This document shows positions 34,019 through 46,080 of a DNA stretch of 64,000 bases, piece by piece; the first letter of the stretch is position 1; every line of letters starts with the position of its first letter. The notes below the pieces were generated by a model. It was not told the DNA's origin and did no database searches. It worked only from the letters and a program-made list of their open reading frames with translations. The translations under genes and the position numbers were made by a program. Source of the DNA: Gnetum montanum. Taxonomy: Eukaryota > Streptophyta > Gnetopsida > Gnetales > Gnetaceae. The stretch lies in NCBI GenBank assembly GCA_015680685.1, contig MNCI01016384.1, positions 805,761 to 869,760 on the forward strand, written 5' to 3'.

Positions 34019-35153
34019 AGGAAGATTAGAGATTATACTACCAAAGAGAGAGTAATTGAGCTTTGTGAGGTTTTGGGAGGTGTATGATATGAAGGAGATC
34101 TAACCATAAATGAAGAAGTACCCAAGGTTAGAATCACAATGGAACTTAATACAAAGGTAGCTATCTAGGTGAGAGGAGTTTGAAAATTGAAAGTATTTAT
34201 TGGTTGAGTAGTTCCTCCTAAATTGGACCTATTACTTAATATTTGACTAACGTTAGGATTTTGGGAAACCACAATTGTAACTAGATTTTTTATTTGGATT
34301 GTAATGTTCAAGCTATCAAAAATTGAATTAAATGCTACTGAAAATGAAAATTTCTTTGATGGTTCACATGGTTTAGAAATTTCAATTGGAATTCCAAATT
34401 TTCATTTCTTTTCCTCTATAATAGGAGGTTGTAAAGTCTATTCAAAAGCTTGAACACATCTAGTTAAACCTATATGCTAATTAGATTAAATGTCTTCAAT
34501 TCACCTACTATTATTTTGAATGATTTGTTGTCTTTCCCAAGCTTATTGAGTCAAATGGAATTCCTCTTCATTATTGGTTGGTATTCTTTAATTTATGGGA
34601 GTTTCAAGAGTTTCAAAAGTTATGGGGATACTAGTAAAAGTTTTCTCTTTGAATTGATCCACTTCAAGACTAGGTTATTTTGGTTTTTCTAGAATATGCT
34701 CTAAATTAGTTATAATACATTTATAGTAACTTTTAGTATTCCTAGGAGGTTGAATTCAAGTTGGATTTTTATTTTTCTTATTTGATGTCATTAAAATTAA
34801 CAAGCACTTTCTTCTTTAGCACATTCATGAGTAATCAATCCTAGAAACTTACAAAAAAATTGTATTACACCTATAATTACAACTTCAATTATAGTCTTTT
34901 TATAACCTTATTCTATGTTAGGAACTAAAGGGACTAACTCTTGAAGCGTCTCTTGTAATTTTTCCTTGAATTTAATTTTCTTATTTTTCTTTTTACATGA
35001 AATATAATTAAAGAAAACCATTGCTAAAATTACAAATAGAAAGAACATAAAAGAAAGAAAGTGTACCTATTATTGATGAAGACTTAACTCTAAATTTGAA
35101 AGAAAATATTAAAAACATACCAAACCATTGATGTAGATTGACTTTACTAACCT

Positions 35154-35170
35154 CCTTAGCAATGGTGCCA
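35154..35170 (-). other. Primer binding site of element C (tRNA-Asp type)
   Basis: The minus strand reads TGGCACCATTGCTAAGG, three bases from the LTR end, 12 of 17 matches to the tRNA-Asp complement. This fixes the 5' end of element C. Confidence 0.7.
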
Positions 35171-35173
35171 AAT

Positions 35174-36230
35174 TGATGAGCCAGCCAAAATTCCAGAGCT
35201 AGATTATTTTCATTGTAAGAATGTCACCTCGTTTATGATTAACCCAAGAGTCATATCCATAGAGAAATGGTCAAAAGTCAAAGAAGTCATTAAGATAACA
35301 AACAATTAAATTCAATTGTAATAAAATCCCACTTTTATGATTATCACCCATAAGCTAAATTATAAATTCTCATCCTAACTTCTAACTTAAGTTCAAGAAT
35401 GGAATTTTAATATTAAGCTAACTTTAAAGCTATTAAGCACAAATCATGATTTGTGAGGAGCATAAGGAAGATATCACTCAATTTATGATTCTGACTCATT
35501 ATTTCATGGTGCAACAACCTCAACAGCCCACCAGTGGAGCCCAATGGTTTGTAGTTGCCACAAGGTTTAACTAGTCCTCTTTTAATAATTCTTTGAAAAA
35601 ATAAAGAGATCAATTCAAAGTGACATGGGTTCTCTTGGGTATGAATTCCCTTGACTTGAGTAAGGTGATCCCTTATATACTGGAAGTGCACACATCTTAA
35701 TTTTGGGAAAACTGGCTAAATGGGTATATCAATTTACACTATAGGAATTGATGTGGATCAATACTATTATAGGAACAATCTTTGCTTATCAATTTGTATT
35801 CGATTGTGATGTCTTTCAACTCTTGCCTTTATCGATCTTTATCACAACCATGGCCTGGATCAATATCCTCATTCTACTAAGGATTCTAGATTAAGCTAGT
35901 TCCAATTATATCAATTAAATAGATTAATCACAATTAGGTGAATACAAGTTAATTTAGTTGAAGAAAATTGATATCTCTTCCATCAAAGTCCATTGAAGTT
36001 ATCTATGTGAATCGATATCTTATCAATCTTGATTGCAACATCTATAACCTACAATACATAAATTCTAAAGAAGCGATTAGCACATATTATGTACCATCCA
36101 AGAATTCAATGTACTTCAATATGATTATATAAAAAAATAAAAATAAAAATTAATTTTCATTAAAACTAAAGGAAATTGGAGATTCATAAATTTACTTTTA
36201 TTAATTTAATGATTTATATGCTTAGTGAAC
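35174..36230 (-). repeat. 5' LTR of element C (outer limit uncertain)
   Basis: Begins TGATGAG at 35174 beside the primer site. The minus strand has TATATAAGG at about 35671-35680, a good TATA box about 500 bp from the LTR end. I could not find the opposite LTR, so the right limit is a guess. No palindrome array is seen. Confidence 0.5.
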
Positions 36231-38229
36231 CAAAGATATCGTGAGTCCAATGCGTATTTCTCTCTAAGACCATTCCAATAGTACAAATTTTATCTAAATT
36301 TCATGCACAATTTGTGAGATATTGCATTTCTTAGTAAACATGACATTAATTAAAATTTAAAAGAAATTTAATTTTTAAATCTTATAGTTTAAATTAATTT
36401 TTATTATTTTACTTTTAATAGTACTAGGAGTTAAACCCCTAACCTCCCAATTATAAAACCAATCTCTCAAGGCTTGTCATGCTAATCATCTAGTCATGTC
36501 TACAAGTTTTTAATAATAATATGTATATATTTATAAATATTAAAAATAGAAAAAATACTTTTTAAAAAAAATTTAGGGGCTGCAAGGCCTACGAGGGCCC
36601 ACGAAGCAATGCCTATAAAGGATTGCACAACCACATGTAGGGCCACTAAAGCAACCCACATTTTTGGTATTCTTGGTACGTATGATCCTTATCAAGATTG
36701 TGTTGCTTATTAGGTGTATGTCATGCATGTTATTAGTTTGATATATTTCATGGTTGAGCACTTAATATTTCATGTGGATGAGCTTCGAAATGTATGTATG
36801 TATTAATGTTGTTATATATCTTTTTGGTATTTGTGTATGTGTATGTGTATTCCCATTCAGTAGATGTGCATTAACTCAATTATTGAGTGTGGCAAGATCT
36901 CATGAAAGGTTGAATAGGAACATGGCATGGTTGATGATCTATGGTTTGCCTAATATTCCTAGAGTATATTTATAGCATTGTTTGTTTTGTTATGTTGATA
37001 GCAATTTGAGTTATATTTAATTTAATTAGTTTTATTTTTATTTTAGAAGGCTTATTAGGATAGTTTAAGATGATGATTTATTAGAATTTACTTTATTAAT
37101 AATTTAGTATATGTGGAAGTTACATAAGAGTTAAGAAAATTACATGTGTGATGAAAAGAATTAAGAGACATATTCATTTAGTTTAACTCTTAATTTGATA
37201 ATTAGCTGATTTTTCCCATTTCATTATTTCATTAATCTTTCATTAAAATTTCCCATGTCTCTTTCATTCCACACACCTTGATGATTTCAAAAACATAATG
37301 GAAAGATACTATTGGAGATTGAAGCTAGTATAGGTGCTACTAAATTTTGGATTGGTTATGTTTTTAATTAGATCTTTGTTGTGTTGTTGTCTTTTCTTGT
37401 AAATTTATTTGTGCAAATTTGAAGGTGAGTAATATTGGATCCTTTTCCATTTATATTTTTACGATTATGCACATTCATGTAATAGGTTTAGTAATATTAA
37501 ATTGCATTTTATTACGTTGCTAGTGGGCTAATAAGTATTTTTTTCATCACCTTGAAATGTTGGATAGAATGATTGATGTATGCATGTAATTTATGATTAA
37601 TATTATTGATGTTTGTTTCAATTTAGAGTGTGGATTTAGTAATAATTATACCAACAATTTATGAGTTCGGGTTTTGCCATTCATTGAACCATTATCATTT
37701 GTAACTGAATGTTTAGTGCTACTATAATTCTTGTTTATGTAATATCTTAGATTTGGATAGAGAATGTGAATTGGCTTTGTTTAATTTATAAGGTGGAATC
37801 TTAGGATTTTCATTCATTTTTTATATCTTACCATGATCTATATTTCCCTTTATTATTCTTAAGCTCTTTTGAATGTGTTATTGTTGTCCCTTTATTTTCA
37901 TAATTATTTTAATTGAATCCTTTTCCTATTGACCATGTCATTCTCTCAATCATGTGGGTATTATTCTCTTCATTATGAGACTTTCAACCTATGCTTATGT
38001 GAATTTGAGTTTCTTCATGTTGATTCCATCACTAGATTATTCTTATTTCTCATCAGTTCTTGTTCTTGGGTTATTGGATTCCTCACCTGTGATTCCCTTA
38101 ATGTTTCCCATTGCCTTGGTTCCTTTCTAGATAAATCTCAACCTTTTCCAACTTGACTAAGATGCCTTTGCTCTTAGAATGGCAACTTTTCCACAAGCTA
38201 AGTCACCTAGAAAGGCATTTCCACAATTC
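36231..38229. other. AT-rich sequence, nothing recognised
   Basis: Only short frames. No retroelement motif, primer site or repeat copy noticed. Confidence 0.4.
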
Positions 38230-38440
38230 CCAAGATGTTTCTTTTCCAATGTAGACATCTCCTCTTGCTTAGAGACATCTCCCTATAGATGTCTTTGCTT
38301 GGCACAAGACGTCTTCTTCCTTCTATATACATATCCTCCAATATATAGATGTATCCTCTCAGACATCTCTACTTGGCATAAGATGTCTCTTCCCACTTGT
38401 AGATGTCTCCTTTCTCCTATAGATGTATTTCTCTGTGTGT
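38230..38440. repeat. AGACATCT/AGATGTCT cluster
   Basis: About nine copies of AGACATCT, AGATGTCT, AAGACGTCT or close variants in 210 bp, on both strands, about 15-40 bp apart. Similar clusters lie in the G LTRs (45690-45900, 46318-46450), upstream of H (40010-40070) and in the Copia LTR (62459-62568). Confidence 0.7.
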
Positions 38441-39990
38441 CTTCTATTTCTATAGGCATCTTCCCTACAAGCTCAACTCAATAGCAAACATTTATCTTAT
38501 GAGGTTTTTCCCTTTAGATAACTTTGCTGCTTAGTTTTCTCAACCTCAAATTTTCTTATAACCTTATCAAATCTTTCAATTTTGTTAAATTTAAAGTATT
38601 CTTTTTGGGATCCTCAAATATTAGAGATTTCCTTTTCATGAGTGATTATTTCTTAGATTGAACATTGGTCAATTTGTGATTTTTCTTATTAGTTATTATG
38701 GAATATTTATCTTGATCTTTTGATCCTTTAGGTTCTTGTTGACTACATTCTCTCATATTATGATTTCATTAATGTTCTCATTGGCTCTTTAAGTTTTGGA
38801 ACACCCTACTTGGTTAAGTAGTTATTACAAGGTTTGAATATTGATCCTTACATGATTATTGATTGTTGAAGATTTTTGTCTTTTTGTTGTTTTGGCTTAA
38901 TCAATTTACTTGAAATAAGTTGTTAAGTATTTCTACTTTATATCAGTTGACATCATGAGATATTATTTGAGTTATGTGGAATCTCTTTGGATATTAAGTT
39001 TGGTTACTTGTCAATGCTAAAGTTTCATAGGATTTGTTTGGACTTGGTGATGAAATATCATTCTTTGAACTATTTTCTTATGTGAGGATCCATTGGATTG
39101 ATGGGTTTTTTTGGTAAGTTACATTATTTTGGTTTTGGTATTGCCCTCCACTATTATTTTGCTTTGTCATGTTTGTATGTTTATTGAATCATTGGATGTT
39201 TGTGCTAGCACTAAGCTTATATGGCTAGTTGAAGATGGGCTTCTTGAAGATGTTTGATGATTGACCCCCACTTGGATGCATCAATGTCACTTTCATTGTA
39301 GGCCCCATCCTACATAAAAGGGTAATTACATGCCTTATTTATCCTTTTTGTTTGATGTTTCTAGAATGCTAGAAATGCATCCCATTAAACACTTCTAGAC
39401 CAGTACTTTGGAAATGTATGAAGTGAGTCTTGATGATGGAGCTTGTTCAATTTTAGACTAATAATAAATCCATGTACATGATAGATTAATATTTTATTTA
39501 AATATATTTTTCCTTAAAAATTTGAAATAGTATGTGTCACAACTTTGATACACATTTGACACTAAGTGCAATGTGTGCTAGCCTCCTTGTTTATAATGAT
39601 GGTTGGAGTTGGTAAATCATGATATTGGTAATGTTTGATTGTACATTTGTTTTCTTATTTATATGTTCTTGAGTTAACATATTTTTCAAAATAGCCATGC
39701 TTCACCTAACTTCCATGAGATCTACCCATTCTTCACTTTAAAATAATTTCAAGATTTCTCACTCAGTTTTATACTGATATTCCATTTTATTTACAAGTTA
39801 ATCAAATTTGATGAAGATTGGAGATCTTGGATGGTTTGGTAAATTATTTCTACCATTATTCATGATATTATATTTTTATATTTGAGCTTTATCTAATTAT
39901 GTATTAGACATTTTAACATTATATTAGACATTATGAGGTAGGAACACCTCTTCTGAACCCTTTTTTATCCCTATAAGTGGTCAATTTCCA
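38441..39990. other. AT-rich sequence before LTR H, nothing recognised
   Basis: No reading frame with a motif. It may include the upstream part of LTR H, which ends near 40550, but there is no second copy to set the limit. Confidence 0.35.
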
Positions 39991-40009
39991 AGTTTGGAAA
40001 TATGAAAAG

Positions 40010-40156
40010 ATGTCTTTATTGCAAACTACAGAAAAAAAATATGAAGATGTCCCAAGTATCTAGGAGACATCTAACTATAAGAGGATATGTTTTTAGTTTT
40101 ATTTTTAGGATAAATAAAGAGGTTGGATTGCTTATTGGGCATAGAAGAAGAAGAAT

Positions 40157-40199
<43 letters not shown>

Positions 40200-40550
40200 N
40201 TGTGTGTGTTGGGATAGAAAAATTTTAGGAAAGGATATGTGACATCATGGCCATAACTCTTCATTTTTGCATCATGCATCTAATCTCAAATCTATGTGTG
40301 GATAGTTCTAGATTGATTAAACCTTACATTGAGGTTAATCATTATGTGATTGTAAAGCCTCATGCTCTATAGTATTGTTGAAAGTGTAAGGATTGAATGT
40401 AATCTAGGTTGTGATTCTGCTGTAATTGTAATCTTCTTAATTTAATTATAGATAACTAGTTTTTCTAGTAATTTAACTATCTTATGTATTTTTTGTTTCT
40501 AGATTCACTATGTTAAAAGCGTTAAAGCAAATCAAAGTAATCCTACTCTA
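40010..40550 (+). repeat. 5' LTR (3' portion) of element H
   Basis: Aligns from 40070 with the LTR fragment at 7545-8010, and the Met-type primer site follows. It includes three AGACATCT-like motifs (40010-40075) and a (GA)n tract at 40158-40199. Confidence 0.65.
40158..40208. repeat. (GA)n / (TG)n microsatellite with a single N
   Basis: About 21 GA units, one N at 40200, then TGTGTGTG. The N marks a base the assembly could not resolve and probably a collapsed tract. Confidence 0.9.
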
Positions 40551-40554
40551 GTAA

Positions 40555-40573
40555 TTAGTATTAAAGCCATAGG
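40555..40573 (+). other. Primer binding site of element H (initiator tRNA-Met type)
   Basis: TAGTATTAAAGCCATAG compared with the usual TGGTATCAGAGCCATGG; all differences are transitions. Confidence 0.65.
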
Positions 40574-40620
40574 ATTTATTATTGCTGGAATTTTTTTGTG
40601 TATATTTTTGTCTATTTTAA

Positions 40621-42204
40621 ATGGCCCCTAAGAGAAAAACCATTCAATCCCTAAATCAAGACCTGGAGAGCATAAAATCTTTCTTTCATCTGGTGATTCA
40701 TTAATTGAATGAGATTAGCATCAAGGCATATTAGAATGTAGGTCCCAACCATGTTTAGCCATGATATGATGATGTGCAATCTTACTTCAATGATGATGAA
40801 GAATTTTCTTTGCCTAGTGGAAAGAGATCTAATGAAAAGGAATAAACCTTCAGCTATGCTAGTGTGAGAATCCATTAGCTTCAGTTTCAAGGGAATGGAA
40901 TCCAAATCCTTCATCTTGACATCAACTTCTTCTCATGATAAGCTTGATGATGAAGATGAAGCAAGACTTGTGAGAGCATTTAGAAATGCTACAACACTTT
41001 TGTATGTGGAGTTAAAAATTTGTAATAGTATAAATGATATCAATTCTTTTGTAAGTTGGTTGAAGGTGCTTGATAAGCATTTTGAGTTGCAAGAGGTACC
41101 AAATAATTTTTGAGTTCTAATTGTAGAATCCAAATTAGAAGGTATGGCTTTAACCTAGTATAAAAAAGAATTCCAAAGTAATAAAAGAAAAAATGAACAA
41201 ACTATCAAGGATTAGTCCTTGATGAAATATAGGTTGAAAGAGAAATTTGAGCAATCTTAACAAAGACAAAAAGCAATCATAAAGCTGAAATTCATTAGAT
41301 AGGAAGACAAAGAGGTCAATGAATTTCACATTGAATTTTAGGATCTATTCCATCGTGCTAAGGTAAACTAGAAGAAGAGTGAATATGATTCAATCTTTCT
41401 AGAAGATCTCAAGGTGGCTTACTAGCAAGTGTTATCATTCTATAAGCCTCAAACTCTTAATGAGAATTATGATTTAGCACTCAAGGAAGAGAAGAAACTT
41501 AGTGGATTTGGGAACATGAGCAAACAAGCTTTAGAAAAAAAGAACAAGGTATCCAAATTTGAAAAGGGATCCAAGTCAAAATTTGAATACAAGGAGGTAA
41601 GCCCTTATAAGAAGCATGAAAAGGATGATAAGAAGATCAAAACTAATATTAACTAAGAAAATGGAGGTAACATTCAAGGCAATCATTCATCCAAGATTTA
41701 GTGCTTTAAATGTGGAGAGTGTGGACCCAAGCAATGGGAATGTCCATTTCATAATCCATCTAAGGGAAAGGATGTATAAACCATGGAGCCAAAGTAGATA
41801 TCAAGACAAGCTCTTCAAAAAGGTAATTCTAATGCTCCAAAAATTGAAGTAGTTTCTAAGTTAATTTCTTGTACATTTATGGAAAATATAAATAGAGGAG
41901 ATCAACTAACAAGGAAATTACTATTTTGGATTGGGGCTAGCTGTCTACTTAGTCAGAAATGGATTCATGTTTTGATTGATGAGGGAGTCCAGAAAAATAT
42001 TATTTCTTCTAAGACAGTTCATAGATTGGGTTTAGTGAAATTCCATTTTTATAGATCCTACAAGATGCATTGATTATCAAGAGATTACTCTAAAAAGATG
42101 AAATTTTGCTAATGTATCTTCAAATTTTAAATTGAGATTTTTCATGATGTTGTGAAATGTGATGTACTACCAATTAATTATGTTGATGTAATTCTAGGAA
42201 GATC
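40621..42204 (+). pseudogene. gag and start of protease of element H (Ty3/Gypsy)
   Basis: ATG at 40621 (MAPKRKTIQ). The Gag core includes FRNATTLLYVELKI, a KYRLKEKFEQ segment and FYKPQTLNENYDLALKEEKK. A Lys-rich stretch follows, then a zinc knuckle CFKCGECGPKQWECPFH (41701-41750). The protease start has VLIDEGVQKNIISS (Asp-Glu-Gly where Asp-Ser/Thr-Gly is usual) and breaks off after ILGRS at 42203. It resembles the gag of G1 right downstream. Stops, again at former Gln/Trp codons, make it inactive. Confidence 0.65.
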
Positions 42205-42325
42205 ATGAGGAGCTCCCATGGATTCCACAATCCGAGCTCTCTCAATATCACAAAATTGTTGGTCAAATTTGTTGTTTTGTGACATTGAGAGAGCTTGGAT
42301 TGTGAAATCCATGGGAGCTCCTCAT
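42205..42325. repeat. 121-bp near-perfect inverted repeat (hairpin)
   Basis: Arms of about 51 bases (ATGAGGAGCTCCCATGGATT on the left, its reverse complement on the right) with about three mismatches surround a 19-base loop. It starts TGAGGAG and ends CTCCTCA. The left edge abuts the broken protease of H, and the right edge lies about 6 bases from a Met-type primer-like site (TAGTATCAGAG). It could be a foldback/MITE, a tiny TRIM-like LTR or a small-RNA precursor; undecided. Confidence 0.8.
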
Positions 42326-42330
42326 CAAAT

Positions 42331-42349
42331 TAGTATCAGAGAAACTTGG
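42331..42349 (+). other. Primer-binding-site-like sequence of element G1
   Basis: TAGTATCAGAG resembles TGGTATCAGAG. A 340-bp leader and then gag follow. Confidence 0.5.
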
Positions 42350-42689
42350 AATTGAAGAAAATTTCATTCAAGTGGATAATTCTCATCTCAATTGCAAAGA
42401 ATCACTCCAAATTCTTAAGCATGGGTGCATTCTCTCTTACTACTTGTTCTAATCATCCTAGGGTTTGAAAATTTTCCTTTTATCCCTAATTTTTTCGTAT
42501 CTTTAAACAATTAGAAGATAATTATGGAATTGGACATCCATTGACCTGTATTAGCTATGGTTTGAAGATCTTATGCTCATTTCTCTTAAGATATAAGAAT
42601 TTCTTGTCTCATTCCTTAAGAAATCATGAAATTTTCACCTTTCCTTGTAGAATTTTGTGAAGATTACCTTTTAGATCAATTTCCATCAT

Positions 42690-44130
42690 GCCTCCAAAGA
42701 AGAAGATAGTTTAAGCTTTGTCAAGAGACATGGATGACATGAGAAATGCTCTCAAGCACATTGTTGAGAAAATTAAAAAGCTTTGAGAGAACAAAAGAAT
42801 CCAAGCAAGGATATAATTCATGCAATTCTTCACCAAGACATTCCTCAATGCCATCCCTTGAGGATGATATTCCTTTTGAAGATGACTACTTTGGAGAAGA
42901 AGAAGCTCAAGATGATGTTTTTGTTTATGTTCCTAGTGCTAAAAATAAGTCTTAAGGTTTCATTTTGACTAAGAAAAGGAAAAAGAAACTTCCTTCTAAG
43001 CCTCAAAGAGAGCAAGGTGAAGTAATTGAAGTTACTCTTCCAAAAGCTTTCAGACATGCCTCAAGGATGCCTCATGTTGAAGTCAAATCCTTCAATGGCA
43101 TGGAAGAACAAAATCTTTTCTCTCTTGGCTAAAAATTAGTAACAAGTACCTTGAACTTGAAGATGTGAAAAATCATCAAAAGGTGTCTTTTGATGAAACC
43201 AAATTGGAAGGCATAGCACTTGTATGGTGGGAGAAGAAAGGTCATTCTTAGAAGGAAAAAAATGGTACTCCTATCAAGGATTATTAGTCTTTAATGAAAT
43301 TCATGCTCAAGCAAAAATTTGAGAAGACTCATCATAGACAAGAGGCCATCCAAAAATTGAAGTACCTAAGGCAAGGTAATAAGAGTGTGAAGGACTACTA
43401 CATTGATTTTTGTAAGGCTTTCTAGCTTGCAAAAGTTCATTAGGATGATTATGAACTAGCATCTAACTTTCAAGGACTTAAAAGGGAGTATCAACAAGAG
43501 ATAACCTTTTATGAGCCCCAAACATTGGATAAGGCTTTTGAATTAGCTCTTAAGGTTGAAAAGAAACCTCAAGGCTATAATAGAGGTCCTAAATCTTCTA
43601 AGGGCAAGAACTCCAAAGCTTTTAAAGATGAGAAAGGAGCCAAGGAGAATGGAAATGCCAAGGAAGATACCAATAAGAAGTGAGAGAATTCCAAGGAAGG
43701 CCAAGATTCCAAGAAAGACTACTCTAAGTATGGAAAGGGTCAAGGAAATAGTGATGCCTCCAACATTTAATGCTTCAATTGTGATAAAAAAGAACACAAA
43801 CAATGTAAGTGTAATAAGCCAAAGGTTTCCAAGAAAAAGGAACTCCAAATCTTAGAAAAGAAAGAGTCCTCTAATGAAATTATTTCTCGCATTTTTATGG
43901 AAAATGTAAATGTTAATCAAGGAAATGAGGAAGAAGAAATATTTCATGAAGTAGATATTAATGAGAAAATATATTCTCAAGTATATCTTATTGAGAAAAG
44001 GAGTTCTCAATACTTCAAGATTTCAAGGAAAGTAAGAACTTCATCAAAGGAACCAAGAGATCTTCAAGGTCCAAGATGGTGTATGCTGCTAATCAAGGAG
44101 AGTTTCTACCTCATGAGTCATGGAAGGTGA
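42690..44130 (+). pseudogene. gag of element G1 (Ty3/Gypsy)
   Basis: ATG at 42690 (MPPKKKIV, followed by a stop) and a short coiled-coil-like start. An acidic stretch with EDDIPFEDDYF comes next, then the capsid with LEGIALVWWEKKGHS, KQKFEKTHHRQEAIQKLKYL and FYEPQTLDKAFELALKVEKK. A Lys/Asn-rich basic part and a knuckle CFNCDKKEHKQCKC (43770-43812) follow. At least three frame changes occur. It is a paralogue of the H gag. Downstream (44130-45150) is an acidic Asp/Asn-rich stretch ending in a Lys/Arg-rich run. No protease or reverse transcriptase is seen, so G1 may be non-autonomous. Confidence 0.65.
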
Positions 44131-45489
44131 AGAATCTAAGCCAAAGGAATGGTAAGGATCAAGGAAATTCTCCAAGATGGATCAAGAGCATTATTAGAAG
44201 GTATGATTCTCATTTTTTTTTTTTTTTACAATTGTTCTATACCTTGTAGCAAGGAAAAGGAGATCCTAGGCCAACTTGAGGCTATCTCATGGGAGATATG
44301 TGAGTCTTCTAGCTAAGGTATGTATAATAATGATTGCTTTGATGATATTTTTGATGAATCTAATGTTAAATCCATGGAGGAGAGTTTGCCTTTTGATCTG
44401 GTACCTCCAAAGTGGAATCAAAAACTTGTTAATGATTTCTTTGAAGATGAGAAGCCATTGGAATTATGAACTCCTATTTGAGATCTTGAACCTTCAAGTT
44501 TTGATGAGATTGGACATCCACATGTTGAATATTGAGTTGAACCAAAATTAAATGGAACAAGCCATGAAGAGGTAAGTGTGTGTGAGCTTTGCCTTGTTGA
44601 TGGTAGTAATGTCTCTCATGTTGAAGCTAGTGTGATGGATGCTAGTATTTCACTTCAACTTGATAGGGATTTGTTCTATGGTAATGATATGCATTATGAT
44701 CATTGTAGTGATTGTGATAATGTTATAAGTTTTGTTCACTTTGATACAAAAAATGTGATTTTAATATCATTGTTAGTGACGGCAAAGCTAATGATGGTAA
44801 TGAATTTGATCTTGTATGGGATAATGATGGCTATGACAGTAGTCATAGTAGAAATATCATTATTTATGTTGGTGAAGACATTGATAATGATATGATTTTC
44901 CAAAAATTGTACATGTTTCCTATGAATTATGACAAGGATTAATTTGTCAAAGGTGTTGAAGAACTTGATTGTCTGGGCTGTGAAATGGATAAGCAACATG
45001 AAGATAATTCAAGTTATTATGGTCCTGATGATGAAAGGAAGTTAGATGGTAGTCTTCCAAACACCAAGAAGAAGAAGGTGAAGAAAAGGAAAAAGAATGA
45101 AAGAAGGGAGGTTTGTTTGAGGAATTTTCTTAATCTTCTTTTGTTGTAGGTCATGGAAGAAACATATGGAATTTGGTGCTCTTAAAATGGAAGCATGGTG
45201 AAGCATTTAAGGAAAAGATCATAACCACTCTTATTTCATGAATTTCTTCCTTGTTATGTAAGAACAAAATTTTACTAGTGTGTGTATTTGTGTCATGCAA
45301 ACATTGTGTTGTGTGTTTATGTGTTTGTAAAATAAGTTTGGGTGATAGAGATAAAATGTTATTCACTCTAACCATTCCATGTGAGTTGTGATTTGGTTTG
45401 TGTGTAAACTGTGGCATATGTGAGGGAGAAATAGATATTCCAAGTATAAAGGCATCTTTTGTAAGAATCAAGAGTCTTTTAAAGGGGGA
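44131..45489 (+). other. 3' internal region of element G1, no pol
   Basis: Acidic, Asp/Asn/Ser-rich frames (44578-44960), then a basic run KKKKVKKRKK (45074-45098), then non-coding sequence with a purine tract AAAGGGGGATGA at 45481 that abuts the LTR. No enzyme motif. Confidence 0.5.
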
Positions 45490-46080
45490 TGATGCTAATG
45501 TGGTCATCAAATAGGCCAATGTAACATCTCTCTAATGATGGGATCTTTCCTTGGAGTTTTGGCACATTTAGAAGTGTTTTGGAACTATTTTGATGAGTTT
45601 AGGATGTTTCAAGAGCTATGGGAACTTGTTTGGAGGTGTCGAGAGGTTCTAAGCCTCAAAACAAGCATCTTTAATTTTGGCCCTAGTAGGTCAGACGTTT
45701 ATCTTGATAATTAGACATTTCATCTATAGTTAAGATGTCTACACACTCTCAAGATGTCTCAGACTAGATGTCTCATTTGTAGTCAATACATCTACACACT
45801 CTTAAAAAATCTCAAACTAGACATCTAACTTGACTTCAAGATGTATACTCTAACATCTCTGCACTCAGGAAAGACATCTACTATTTCTTCAAGACATCTA
45901 GTACAAATTTTAACAAACATCAAATTAATGGTAAATTGGAGGGAAGATAAAGAGACAAGGAAGAAAGATATAAATAGACCTCTTAGGCCTTTAATTTAAT
46001 CAAGAGAGAGAAAGAAAGAGAGAATAGAGAGTTTAGGGAGAAAGAAGTGAGTTAAGAGAAGAGTAGAGAGCAAGCTGTCT
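45490..46080 (+). repeat. 3' LTR of element G1
   Basis: Starts TGATGCTAATG after the purine tract. AGACATCT-type motifs lie at 45690-45900, and TATAAATAG is at about 45970. GA-rich sequence follows. It aligns in reverse complement with 46100-46682. Confidence 0.6.

Larger units (their letters stand above)
33733..35173 (-). mobile_element. Element C, piece 3: gag N-part, leader and primer site
   Basis: To the right of insertion D. The minus strand has an 88-residue frame at 33752-34018 (MGQKYQGETLEDLLNQ, PLVFPQGRNVEA), then decayed gag to about 34800, an untranslated leader, and the primer site at 35154-35170. Confidence 0.7.

Noticed and set aside
40016-40279. Ser-Leu repeat protein
   Set aside because: Translation of the (GA)n microsatellite and an N; not a gene.
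43543-43848. Hydrophobic minus-strand frame in G1
   Set aside because: Antisense of the Lys-rich end of Gag, which gives Leu/Phe codons on the other strand.
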